From Ascidia mentula (taxonomy: Eukaryota > Chordata > Ascidiacea > Phlebobranchia > Ascidiidae): 64,000 nucleotides of DNA. Location: contig OX387202.1 of assembly GCA_947561715.1 (NCBI GenBank), forward strand, positions 7,019,001 through 7,083,000, in the 5' to 3' direction. Positions 44,767-55,749 of the stretch are shown in pieces. Under the pieces are notes generated by a model that saw only the letters and a list, made by a program, of their open reading frames with translations, ran no database searches and was not told the origin of the DNA. The position numbers and the translations under genes were made by a program. The stretch's first letter is position 1. Every line of letters begins with the position of its first letter.

Positions 44767-45345
44767 AGGCGGTGACCTGCAGTTAAGTTCATTTCCCTGG
44801 GAAATTTGAAATGAGTTGGTATTTTAACTTATACCACGTTCATCAGCATGCTCCAGGCAAGCCCTGTGCAAAATTTAAAAAAATCCTATGTCCCGGAAAG
44901 GTTTCAAATGTTCGCCTATACAAGAGACTTTGTCGCCAAGGTATATGCGGGCAATGACCTCTATTTCGTCACAGTCGGTGACCTGCGGTTAAATCCATTT
45001 CGCTGGGAAATTTGAAATGAGTTGGTATTTTAACTTATACCACGTTCATCAGCAAGCTCCAGGCCATCTCTGTGCAAAATTTAAAAAAATCTTATGGCCC
45101 GGAAAGGTTTCAAATGTTCGCTTATACAAGAGACCTTGTCGCCAAGATGTATGCTGGGAATGGGCTCTTTGCCGTCACAGGCGGTGACCTGCAGTTAAGT
45201 TCATTTCGCTGGGAAATTTGAAATGAGTTGGTATTTTAACTTATACCACGTTCATCAGCAGGCTCCAGGCCATCTCTGTGCAAAATTTAAAAAAATCTTA
45301 TGGCCCGGAAAGGTTTCAAATGTTCGCCTATATCAAGCGACTACA
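44700..45345 (-). repeat. 206-bp satellite array, right arm, about 3 units inverted
   Basis: The same unit as at 36726-40978 but in reverse orientation; gaccttgtcgccaag-type borders recur near 44718, 44925 and 45130. It runs directly into the right TIR. Confidence 0.93.
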
Positions 45346-45791
45346 CCACTATTTGCTTGATACATGATCGCATCAAATTTACAAGTTTTCTGACCTTAAA
45401 GTATATCTTATGTGAACGAATATTGTCAGGTTCGATAGCATAGGTATGTTAAAGTTACATTTGATGTTTTTCGATAGTCAATGTGTTCTCATTTGGGTAT
45501 GTAGTTGTGTTTTGTTTTTGATGAATCCCTTGAAGTGGTGTTCATTCATGCGTGAATTATATTTCGTTGAAACAAAAAAATATTTCGCCGAAATGACAGT
45601 AGTGATTTGGAATATTACAATGACAAACTCAAGGAGAAAGATACTAGACCTCGTAACGTAAGGTTTTGTTGGAAGCTAAATTACCCGAACTAAAAGCACG
45701 TCTGTAAACTTAACAACAATCAGTTTACGAGGAACCTCAGCAAAGCGCGGAGAAAGAGAAGTTGCCACAGTTACGCTCTGAGATTAGAAGA

Positions 45792-48700
45792 ATGAAGATT
45801 GTGCTGGTGGTACAGGGTCTGGTTATCGCAACAGCTCTCGCTCTGGTAAGTTTCATATCAGTAAGAAATTAGCTTTGCATGCTAACATGCTATGGGTAAA
45901 CGTAAGCTGGAGCGTAATAAATCAACCGTGTGCTTTGTGAAACGAGATATATTCAATCATGACCAATATGAAAGTTTCCTTTCTGGTTTGGGAGCTAACG
46001 TAGATCTTGTAAGCTTCCACTACTTGGGTAAATACGAATGGAATAAAACAATGTTTGAAACAAAGTGTTTCTGATTACCGTCATTTGGTTTATTTTTTTA
46101 ATTTGTGAAAAATCGAATTCTCGTACAACATACGTCATCATCAGTTTCTGCAAATAAAATGCATTAAAACACTCGAAGTACCTAAAATAACCAAACAAAT
46201 AAAATAAAACTGAAATGGTGAACACAGTGTCCCCTACCATTGCATCTACACAACTGTTAACTTCACTGCAGTGCAAGGCCCTCTAACACAGGAGGCAGAA
46301 AGATAAGAGAGTGCGAATCAAAACCATGACGACCCGCAGCACGAATGCACAACGTCATTGAACAACATTAAAACAATGGTAAAAGATGTTCTCCATCCAT
46401 AAAACACACAACACCAAACAAAACTGCCTGCAACCGCTTACGAATTCGGGGAGAATCATTTTTTAAATTTTTATTGAAACTTGGGTGCGGTTCAGCCATT
46501 TGGCTTCGCACACATCCAGTCCTTTGTCCATAGGCTGTTCCACAAATACCACCGAAAAACAACTTGAAATGCTTATGCGCGTTCCTGTCGGTTGATGCGC
46601 GTTTGCAAAATGATGGCGCAGAGCCGTTTTGTCGTTGCTTCCCAACTTGCCTTTGGTTGAATTCCAAAAATGTCGCCCAAGGAGGGGGGTCGTTTGTAAA
46701 CGATTTGGGCCTGGATCTTTAATTGCCCTTCTTTTTGTGTGAGCTTGAGAACCTGAGGAAATGCTGTACCCCAAGTTCTGTCTTTCGTTGTTGCGGCGCA
46801 AGCGGAATGCTTCACCGAGGACAATCAACTTGTCCTGCAAACGAACTGCAACGACCGTCCTGGTAGCTATAGCTATAGGTATACCCTTGTGGGCGGTTCG
46901 CATTGGGCAGTCACCATGGTAACTACATATCCATGGTTAATGAAACGACAACATTAACAACAAAAGCAGGCAAACAATATAAACTGCTGCAACATGTAAC
47001 GTGTGCGAGTTTCAGCATTGATGTTGCGACGTGCACAACATGTCATGATCAATACGTTGGCAAAACCAAAAATAAATTTTCAACAAGATGGACACAACAC
47101 AGATTGGAATTCAACCAAAGGCAAGTTGGGAAGCAACGACAAGACGGCTCTGCGCCACCATTTTACAAACGCGCACCCATTGGCAGGAACGCGTCTAAGC
47201 ATTTCAAGTTGTTTTGTGGGTTGTGTTTGTAGAACAGTCTATGGCTGAAGGATTGGATGTGTGCGAAGCCAAAATGGCTGAACCGCACCCAAGTTTCAAT
47301 AAACATTAAAAAATGATTCTCCCCGAATTCGTATGCAGTTGCTGGCAGTTTTATTTGGTGTTGTGTTTTATGGATGGAATACATCTTTCACCATTGTTTT
47401 AATGTTGTTCAATGACGTCGTGCGTTCGTGCTGCGGGTCGTCATTGTTTTGATTCGCACTCTCTTATCTTTCTGTCTCCCGTGTTAGAGGGCCTTGCACT
47501 GCAATGGTGTTTGCAGTTGTGTAGATGCAGTGTTAGGGGACATTGTGTTCACCATTTCAGTTTTATTTGTTTGTTTATTTTAGGTACATGTAGCTTCGAG
47601 TGTTTTAATGCATTTTATTTGCAGAAAGTGATGATGACCGATGCTGTAGGCGAAAATCAATTTTTCACAAATTAAAAAATAAACCAACTGGCGGAAATCA
47701 GAAACACTTGGTTTCAAACATTTGATAATTGCTGACGTGTTTTAAGGCTGTGCAACATCAGGGGCTAGATTCTGTCCACATTAAAGATCACGGAATAAAA
47801 CAAAATATTTTTCAGGGTTTGATTCAGATCTTCGTGACCAATGGTAGGAAAATATGAGAATTTATGAGATTGTGAAAGCTGACACTTAAATACAAATGAA
47901 GTTATAATTACTTTAAACAAAGAATTAAATATTACCGGTTTTGTAATAAAAATATTTCCCTTTTTCGTTAAAGATCGCACTTTCAGGTCAACTTACGAAC
48001 AAGTTGCAGGAAATTCAGACCCAACAGACTGACCTGGTGGATATTCAAAGTAAAATATCTTTCTATAGCGCCACCTTTTGGCCTTATCATCGCCACCTAG
48101 TGATTACTAGTGCAGCTATCCAGTTACTGACTACATTAATGACCTTTGTGTATAGAGTATATCTTACAACTTAACTAATACCAGCAAAAAAATACAACTG
48201 AACCATACAAAGAAAACCCGGTGAAGTTTTTTTTACACTTGTGCAAAATTACATGTGAGTGCAGGAAACCGATGAAAACAAAGGGATAGCAGGGGTGCGT
48301 TGCGTGCATAAACAACACAGATAATCAAAGAAAACGTGAAGAAAAGTATCAATATGTGGTTTTCCTCCATACGATGTTGGGAAAAAATTATGTTGTATTT
48401 TTTGAGAAGGTCCGCACAGTAAATAACATCAGGCACTTTATTAATTTCGGTGAATAACACAAAGACGCACTGACCTGGACTAGTCTAAAAAATACCTTGT
48501 TTTGTTTCTTAAGAGTTATATTAGAAAAACATGCATGTTTCCAGGCCAACTTAAAAAAGACAAAAAACAAATCCAAGAAATGCAGACCGATTTCATTGGA
48601 GTTCATGGTAACAAGGGTAATGCTAGTGACATAAAACATGTCAACGTTAACGTAAGTTTTGTTCACAGAGTTGTCGAACAGAGTGGATCAACTGCAAGGT

Positions 48701-51700
48701 CAACTGAGTAACACTTCCAGCAGTTGAGTTTTACTTTATTTAAGTATAAATCTCACATATGTGTCAAATTCTGAAAACCTTTGCCCGTAAGTCACGTCAT
48801 GACTCGCTTCTGCCTCTAGCGGTGTAGATACTTGCGTGCTCACCAATCTACACCACTAGGAGCAGAAGCGAGTCATGACGTGAGTTACGGGCAAAGGTTT
48901 TGGCAAACCCAACATATACGTCATCAGGTGCGACTCAGAGAGGGTTCCATCTGGCACCGGTATAGGTCATAATGCAGGTCGTGCAAATATTGTTGTGTTT
49001 TCACCGCCTACTCGCGTGTGAATGAGTTTAACTCAAATACTTCTGCCAATCTGATGAGTTTTAACCGTCTGCAGATCTTTGGAGGAATCTCATAGATTCT
49101 CTTCCACCGTTTTCCTGTAAAACTTCAGATATTAAAGGTCGCCAACATCTCATAACGGGAGATGAAGTTTACTGTGAAGATGGGTGGCAGGTATTCATAC
49201 TGTGGTAAATATAACAGGGGTGGACAATCCATGGCACCAGCGCTAAGTTGGTTAAGCGAGGTGAATATGCACGCCAAGTAATATACGGTTTCACACTACA
49301 ATGCTTAACCATACGCCCGGGATTGTGTTGTTTATAAAGGTCAGGAAATTACACATGAATGTGAAAAGTCATATATTGACAAAGAGGTCATCTAACTTTT
49401 TTAGACCAATTCACCGAAAATCAGTGTCAAGTGTTTTACTTGATAAATACCAGGTGTTCCAGCGTCGTTATGATGGATCTGTGAGTTTCGATAGAGATTG
49501 GGTGGATTACAAGAATGGGTTTGGGAATCTATCAACAGAATTTTGGATGGGTTTGTATTCCAATAAAGCAATCCTTAACCAAGTACAAATTTTGCAAAAC
49601 TTTGAATAATAGTTTGTTTTAGTTTAAAATGTACCGCTCTTCTGGCATAAAATATACGTGCTGTATTTTACGACGTTTCGTCTGCCATTCAGCGAGACTT
49701 AATCAAGTATTGATACCGCAATTTCAAAGTAAACTACACTAAAACATTTAGGGGCACAAAAAAGAAAAAAGGGCAGGTTGACACAGCTTGTCAGATCACG
49801 TGGCAGAGGCAAAACACGAAACACTGCGGGAGGCGAAACAGTTACAACAAATTGTTATAAACTGCCGGAAAGTAAACACATTGTTCTTTGTCGTTGACGC
49901 ATCCACTGTTTTTGTGAATGTGAAGCGACTCAAAAATGCTAAAATAATCGTTCCTATTCCTGGGCAATAGTCCGCACCATGTAAAAAACTCACGCGAGTT
50001 TGCAGTCGAGGTACGGAGCTTACGAGTGGCGCAACATGGAAGCATGGTATCCTTTAATGTGGTGTCATTGTTCACCAATGTACCGATATCCCTAGCAATC
50101 ACCATTGTTATGGCACGCTTAAAATATACCGGCAGTCACCCGTAAGGATGAAACGCCCACTAGCGGAGCAGTTGTTATTCCCTTCGTCCCTGACCTTAAC
50201 GAAACATTGCGAAGATTGATGTCGGATAGCATTAAAGTCTACACTAAGCCCCATACAACACTTGGCAATCTAATTTCACGACCCATTGCTACGGGGGCTT
50301 CCGAGCCAAAGAGAGTGGTCTATTTAATACCATGCAAATATTGCGATGGTATTTTCATCGGCGAAACCGGAAGGGCCTTTATGATGCGACTGAAAGAGCA
50401 TCGCCGTGATGTCGCATCGAAAAATGCCAGCAAGACTGCGTTGGCCAAGCATGCGGTGACATTGCGACACGAAGTTGCCTTCGATAAACCCCTTTCCAAG
50501 TTCTGAAAAAGGAGTTGGATCACACCAAGCGGCTCTTTCTTGAGTCGCTTCACATTCACAAAAATAGTGGGTGCGTCAACGACAAAGAACACTGTGTTTA
50601 CTTTCCGGCAGTTTATAACAATTTGTTGTAACTGTTGCGCCTCCCGCAGTCTTTCATGTTTTGCCTCTGTCACGTGATCTGACAAGCGGTGTCAACCTGT
50701 CCTTTTTTCTTTTTTCCTGAATGTTTTAGTGCAGTTTACTTTGAAATTGCGGCATCAATACCTGATGAAGTCTCGCTGAATGGCAGACGAAACGTCGTAA
50801 AATACAGCACGTATATTTTATGCCAGAAGAGCAGGACATTTTAAATTGCATTATGACTGGCAGCAACAGGAGTTCCTGGTTTGTTTTACTGAACACATTG
50901 TTATAACTTGTGCACACCCAGTTAAATATACAGGCCTACCAAGCAAAACGTTTCAAGCACGCTACGTAACAATTCTAGAGTCAATATAACAGTATCAGTT
51001 AATCCAATTTAAATTCCAGTGTTTTCAGCAATATTATTGCAACCAACAAATTTTATCAGGTTTGGAGAAACTGCATAAAATCACCAATGCGTCCACTAGA
51101 TGTCGTCTTCGTGTTGACCTTCAGGATTTTTCCGGAGGTCAAGGTTTTGCCGAGTATAGGTGAGACTATGACGTATTTAACGTTTTCAATTTAATGCTTT
51201 TGTTCCAACGATAATTTACCCGATGCTGCCATGTCGTCATAACTAACAAAATCTTAAAAGACATTAGGGGAATACCCCCCTTATTACGTCAGATTCACAA
51301 AATTCGTGTTTTAAGTTTGAAGCAACACAGAATATTCTTGCTGTGTTTCAATGCATTTACTCGGTTCGGAAAAATTATGAAACAAAAAGTTTAGATACCG
51401 CACACACATAGGGATGGTAATCAACTCGTAACGACCCCACATCACCGCTCTTGAGGTTTGCGCGATCGCTTGGTCGCGGATTGCCGGGACCGAGCTCAGT
51501 GGGGCTCGGATTGGGTCGAACGCCACCTTTTTGCGCTTAGAGAATGTGGCTGCAGAAAATTTTCATTCCCTTGATTCCAAATCTTCTGAAGCGTAGGCAT
51601 CTGGAAGACAGTTCAAGCGAAATTAACCACGGCCAAACCGTTTGACAATTGATGGCAGCAATCCAGTGAATATTAGTGCTGTGTTCCGCATCGATATATG

Positions 51701-53590
51701 GGATAAAAAGATATTATATTCTCCATCTAACACCCATGCATAATCCAGTATTTGAAATTTCAATTTTCTGCCCAACATGCTCGGCTCCAATGTTTTGAAT
51801 GAGGCAAAAAAAATCCCGTAATCGCGACGTGTAAGACGCTGACACAACTTGATTGTCAGTGTATAAGTTGTATAGTGTAAACACTCTGTGTTCTCTTTGC
51901 CCACCCTTTGGGTTAGCTGCTGGTCGTTGCGTGGTTGATTGGATATTGTTGGGTGTCTATTCAAGAAAATGGGTGCATTGGCATGCAGAGTTAATTCCTT
52001 AGGCCAGTGGTTCTTATCCTGTGGGGAATTTAAGGGTTGTACGTGGATAATTAGTCGGCACCGAAATACACAAAAATAGTCGGAAAAGAAATAAAAAGAT
52101 CTGTATTCACTGTGTGTTGAACACTTATTGGTAATTGGTAATGCCATGCGGTAGAAAAAGTTAAAAAAAGTTTAACAGATATAGCGAAAATACAATGATT
52201 AAATTCTCAGTTAAAAAATGTAAATACCATTGGGAAATAAGGATTCCGTTTACACTGGAAGTGGGAAATGAGATAAAAAATGTTGAGAACCACTGCCTTA
52301 GGCGATAGTCGCAGTGTTGCAGGAAAGTCTGTTGCCCAGATGAGTTTATGCGGTCGTTGTTGCCCAACTCCTTGTGGTAAAATCTTGATTGCGAAGTACT
52401 GACCTTTGCCACAACGTTGCATTTTGACTGGAAAGTTAGATTTATCCGCTTTGTTCTTTAGCTACAATAAAATCTCTTTGTAATCGCCTTAAATGAACGT
52501 TTAACCGAGGCACACGTCCCCTGCCAGTGACGTAGGATCAGAAATATTAAGAAACTCCGTCACAAACAACATAGTTAAATGCGGGTTACAGAATAGTCTC
52601 GGCAAAACTCAAACTGTACTTCTCCTGTAAGTTATTCCAAATACATCTTGCAATGTCAGCATCGTATGCTGGAACAGGTTTCAGGTTGCTTAAAAATTGA
52701 CCTCAAGTCGTTTGTGAACTTATAGTTGAAAAATATCTGGGTTTCCTTCTCAAAACTTCTAATCCCACTTTGTGTTTATTGCTTGGTTGACAAATAATTA
52801 TCCCACACAACACGACACAATGTATGACACATATCGTTTATTACGTCATAAAGGGTTTTATTTTTAACAATCATTTCCATGAGCAACAAACCAATGTAAG
52901 CGGATTGATTTAAAACAACAAATTATCCGTTGTTATTTAAATTACTTTGCATGAAATTAAACATTATGACATTGTTGTTTTCAGTAATTTCAGCATTGGC
53001 GATGAAGGAAGTTCTTACACAATTACTATATCCGGATATTCGGGGAATATATCAGATTCCATGATTAATTGGAAGTACAGTCTAAACGGGATGAGATTTA
53101 CAACACGCAACAGAGAAAATGATGTGTGAGTAAAAATGATACAACGTGTCTGATTATATTTCTGTTTCACTAACGAAGTAAATCGAGTTGTTTTAAAAAA
53201 CATAAAATGCATTTCCTCAAATAGTTGATTTTCGTTGACAAGGCAAATACTTTACACCGCCAACCCTAAATCAACAATTGCAAAATCGATTGCTCGGAAA
53301 CAGGGGGTTGCGTTAAAGTTTTAGTTAAACATAAGTTGTAAATGAGTTTAAATAAGTTGTAACACAGAGTTGTTGACAACCGACCTAATTATAATTGCAG
53401 GTGGTCAGAAGGTAATTGTGCTGTGACTCATGGTGGAGCTTGGTGGCATCGTGCTTGTTCAGATGCCCGCCTCAATGGTTTGTGGTCTAGAACTTCTAAT
53501 AGTGTTGCTTACAACGATATGAGTTGGTATTATTGGAAGGGATCATGGAGCGGAATAATAAGTTCTAAGATGAAAGTGAAATGCGAATAA
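45792..53590 (+). CDS. Secreted fibrinogen-related protein (FReD), multi-exon
   Basis: Exons: 45792-45845 (signal peptide [18 protein letters not shown]), 47987-48049, 48545-48607, 48669-48722, 49075-49190, 49454-49550, 51060-51159, 52985-53125 and 53401-53590 (TAA). The three short exons are phase 1-1 and encode coiled-coil heptads ([19 protein letters not shown]). The FReD runs from SCKTSDIKG and VYCEDGWQ through [36 protein letters not shown] and [11 protein letters not shown] to [14 protein letters not shown] and C...ARLNG...SSKMKVKC. Such proteins are secreted oligomeric lectins or matrix proteins. The calcium loop is altered (RNREND). Exon 1 ends in phase 0 whereas exon 2 starts in phase 1, so a small exon may be missing. 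Exon 4 uses a weak donor. The introns carry two Penelope-like elements, a hairpin MITE and an hAT MITE. Confidence 0.82.
46463..46700 (-). pseudogene. GIY-YIG endonuclease C-terminal remnant, left arm
   Basis: The minus-strand frame has [19 protein letters not shown] and [16 protein letters not shown], the C-terminal part of a Penelope endonuclease with its conserved E-x-x-W. The same residues appear in the other arm. Disabled by truncation. Confidence 0.65.
46930..47310 (+). pseudogene. GIY-YIG endonuclease remnant, right arm
   Basis: [17 protein letters not shown] followed by QHR is the YIG-containing half of the GIY-YIG domain. A frameshift then leads to [15 protein letters not shown]. 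Part of Penelope-like element 1; not functional. Confidence 0.7.
48774..48901. repeat. Near-perfect 56-bp hairpin (palindromic MITE)
   Basis: aaaacctttgcccgtaagtc to gtagat is matched by the inverse arm, ending ttacgggcaaaggtttt, with a short loop near 48834. The arms contain gtcacgtcatgactcgc. It lies in an intron of the FReD gene. No duplication of flanks is evident. Confidence 0.92.
49621..50847. mobile_element. Penelope-like element 2, inverted insertion
   Basis: Arms at 49621-49950 and about 50525-50847 are inverted copies carrying the endonuclease C-terminus and 3' end. The longer plus-strand copy extends into endonuclease and reverse-transcriptase remnants. It lies in the intron between exons 6 and 7 of the FReD gene. 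Confidence 0.85.
49969..50631 (+). pseudogene. Penelope-like RT/GIY-YIG remnant
   Basis: The first frame has [12 protein letters not shown] and [17 protein letters not shown], the RT region A of Penelope-like elements, with the catalytic Asp replaced by Asn. After a deletion and a stop comes [14 protein letters not shown], the usual linker, and [10 protein letters not shown]...FIGETGR...RLKEHRRDV, the GIY-YIG domain. A frameshift near 50505 separates [10 protein letters not shown] and YNNLL, the end of the ORF (TAA 50629-50631). The central RT domains are missing. Dead. Confidence 0.85.
52005..52295 (+). mobile_element. hAT-type MITE with perfect 8-bp TSD
   Basis: A 291-bp element from cagtggttcttatcctgtgg to tgttgagaaccactg. 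ccttaggc flanks both sides (51997-52004 and 52296-52303). It lies in the intron between exons 7 and 8 of the FReD gene. No coding capacity. Confidence 0.95.
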
Positions 53591-55749
53591 ATGTTGGGGA
53601 GGTTTAAAGTGACGAAAATTAACATTGCGTCGTTTACCATGGCAACGTTGTGTTGATTTACAATTATTGAAAGACATTGTAAATACTTCACCTGTTTTGA
53701 TAAAGGCTTTAAATCGTAAATAACAGGAAAGCAATTATACCGAACCGAATTAATTTCACAAATCCTTACAGTTTTTGTGTTAAGAGAACTTCACTTTTCT
53801 GCATGTTTGTTATTATCATGGTATTTGTAGGGCGTTACTTAAAACGTCTACACAAATAATAACACTGCAGTATATCTGACTCCTGATAAAAAGGCTGCTA
53901 TCAAACCCAAAGTCAATCGATCAGTTTAATACATAATAAACAAGCGCACGAGGATTAGCAATAACACGTTACAAACCACGCGTACAAAAAGTCTCTGTTC
54001 TATATGTCCTTTGTCCTCTGTCCCTTCGTATCTTTTTACGCAAATACATGTGGCCTATATAGAAAATGCATACCAGGTTATTTGAGTTCGGATTACAACG
54101 TGACTCATTTAAAAAGGCGGCTTGTTGCTGGAAGTGTCAACGGACGAATAGCACGTTCGCTGTAAATGAGTTAAACTTGGTTTACAGCGTGATTATTATC
54201 CGACGTTAATAAAAAAACGGTTGATGCCAAAAAAACACAACGTAATAATTGTAAATATGAAGTCGACGCTACTTATTATTACATTTTCTGTGTTTCGGAT
54301 GCCACTTCTTCCATAGAATTATGTCAACGTGTCAATTAGATATTGACAACATATTCCGTTTTATCATTCCTTGTATATCATGTCGTTGTTGTAATATCGC
54401 ATGTAACCGTTTCCATGCTTTATGTTGATAATCTGTAAATATAAACATTGATCCATCAGATTTGACAGTTGATTTCTGATTCGAGGATGTCAGTAAATTT
54501 GATTCAGTTCAGTTGGGTTTCTCTGATAAACTCAAAAATGCATTCACGCAAATTTACCGCAAATATTTACAGAAATGCCCGGATATCGCGGTGCAATCTC
54601 AAAAACTTATGGAAAAGGTTTTATGTGAGGGAAATTGTGTAACAAGGTTTCTTGTCAACACCCAGGTCCTCACTGCACCCCAAATGATGACGTCACGGCC
54701 GTGGCCTTGAGTGGCGTCTGTCACGTGGGGCATGACGTCAGTTTCAGGCCATGTTAAAAACCAGAATTTTCCGACAAGATCTCAAAATATGAATTTCTTC
54801 TCGATCCCAATTCAGGGTTTGTTTCTTTTTTAAACCGAGCGACAGTGAAACAATAGCAGTAATTGGAACGTAACAATAAGCAACTGTGACATCACAGGCC
54901 TCAACTGGCTTGCCGCAGACATACAAGGAACTGTGTTTATAAAACAACCAAATCGAAGAAGCAATAAATTGATGCAAATGTACAATAAATAATATTAGAC
55001 AGATAACAATGTTAAAAGATGGGCAGTCTAAGGATAAAAGGGCTGACAACAATAGGTACGAAAGCGGTTGGAATATTTCATGTTACGCGGTGACGTCATC
55101 GTATGGGTGTAAACGTCTTTGTTCGTTTTGTTTTTCACGCGCTTTATTTCTTTTTGTATTTTCACTTCACCTTCACTTTTACTCACATGTTTTTCTTTGT
55201 TTACTTACACTCACCTTTTATAATATATTTGGAATTATTTTTATTTTACTCGTTTTTATACGCCCGAGCAGTCACGCTTGCGTGGCAAACGTGGACAGTG
55301 ATAATTGGTGATATATAATAATAATAAATTGGGAATAAGGTGTTGTTGCGTGTGTGAGGTAATTTGTAGTACGAAGGTTAAAGAGATTACTGAGGGGAAG
55401 TCCAAGATCATATTCTATGAAGGAAAGCTGCGGAGTAGTTGGGAATTCCAATAGGCGGTGATTGTAATGTAACTTTCCGTGTGCGTTGAGCTGAGGCGGG
55501 CCGAGGCAGAGCAGCGCAGCTGTACTGTGCTCACCTCAGTTCATTGATTTTGTGATTTGGTTCTGTTCAATTCTGTCTGTGCGTTTGGGCGTAAGTTCAC
55601 TCAGTTTGGCGTTGGTATAATTGCGCATGTTAATTTCGTATCCAAATTTGTTCATGGTAATAAATATTGTTAGAATGTTTGCATTAAGTTTCAATTAAAG
55701 TCAGGTTAGGAAAACACAACAATTAGAACTCACGTGCGATCTTATGTCA
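53591..55749. other. Intergenic region, no gene called
   Basis: An aataaa overlaps the FReD stop codon (53586-53591) and could be its polyadenylation signal. A 65-codon frame at 54513-54710 (LKNAFTQIYRKYLQKCPDI) looks protein-like and could be a single exon of an unrecognised gene, but no partner exons were found. The rest is AT-rich spacer. Confidence 0.4.

Larger units (their letters stand above)
36489..45578. mobile_element. 9.1-kb DNA transposon with long TIRs and subterminal satellite arrays
   Basis: The TIRs (36489 to about 36770 and 45297-45578) start tttttgtttcaacgaaatat and match over about 280 bp with few differences. Inside them lie inverted arrays of a 206-bp repeat. Between the arrays, minus-strand remnants encode a possible transposase, a PHD-like finger, a Ulp1-like protease and a USP-like domain. 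A second element (37123-39118) is nested in the left array. The TIR-plus-tandem-repeat design is foldback-like; the protease content recalls KDZ/Zisupton-type elements. No clear target duplication is visible at the TIR edges, so the exact ends and the superfamily are open. Confidence 0.85.
46050..47722. mobile_element. Penelope-like element 1, inverted-dimer insertion
   Basis: Two arms of about 630 bp (46050-46680 and 47088-47722) are reverse complements of each other around a roughly 400-bp centre. The arms carry the 3' end of a GIY-YIG endonuclease frame and its 3' UTR pointing outwards. This head-to-head arrangement is typical of Penelope-like insertions. It sits in intron 1 of the FReD gene. 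It is degenerate. Confidence 0.82.

Noticed and set aside
51400..51540. GC-rich stretch with ggaccgagctcagtgggg and gggtcgaacgcc, like a tRNA-derived SINE
   Set aside because: The A- and B-box-like motifs are too close together for a tRNA head, and no tail or target duplication is visible.
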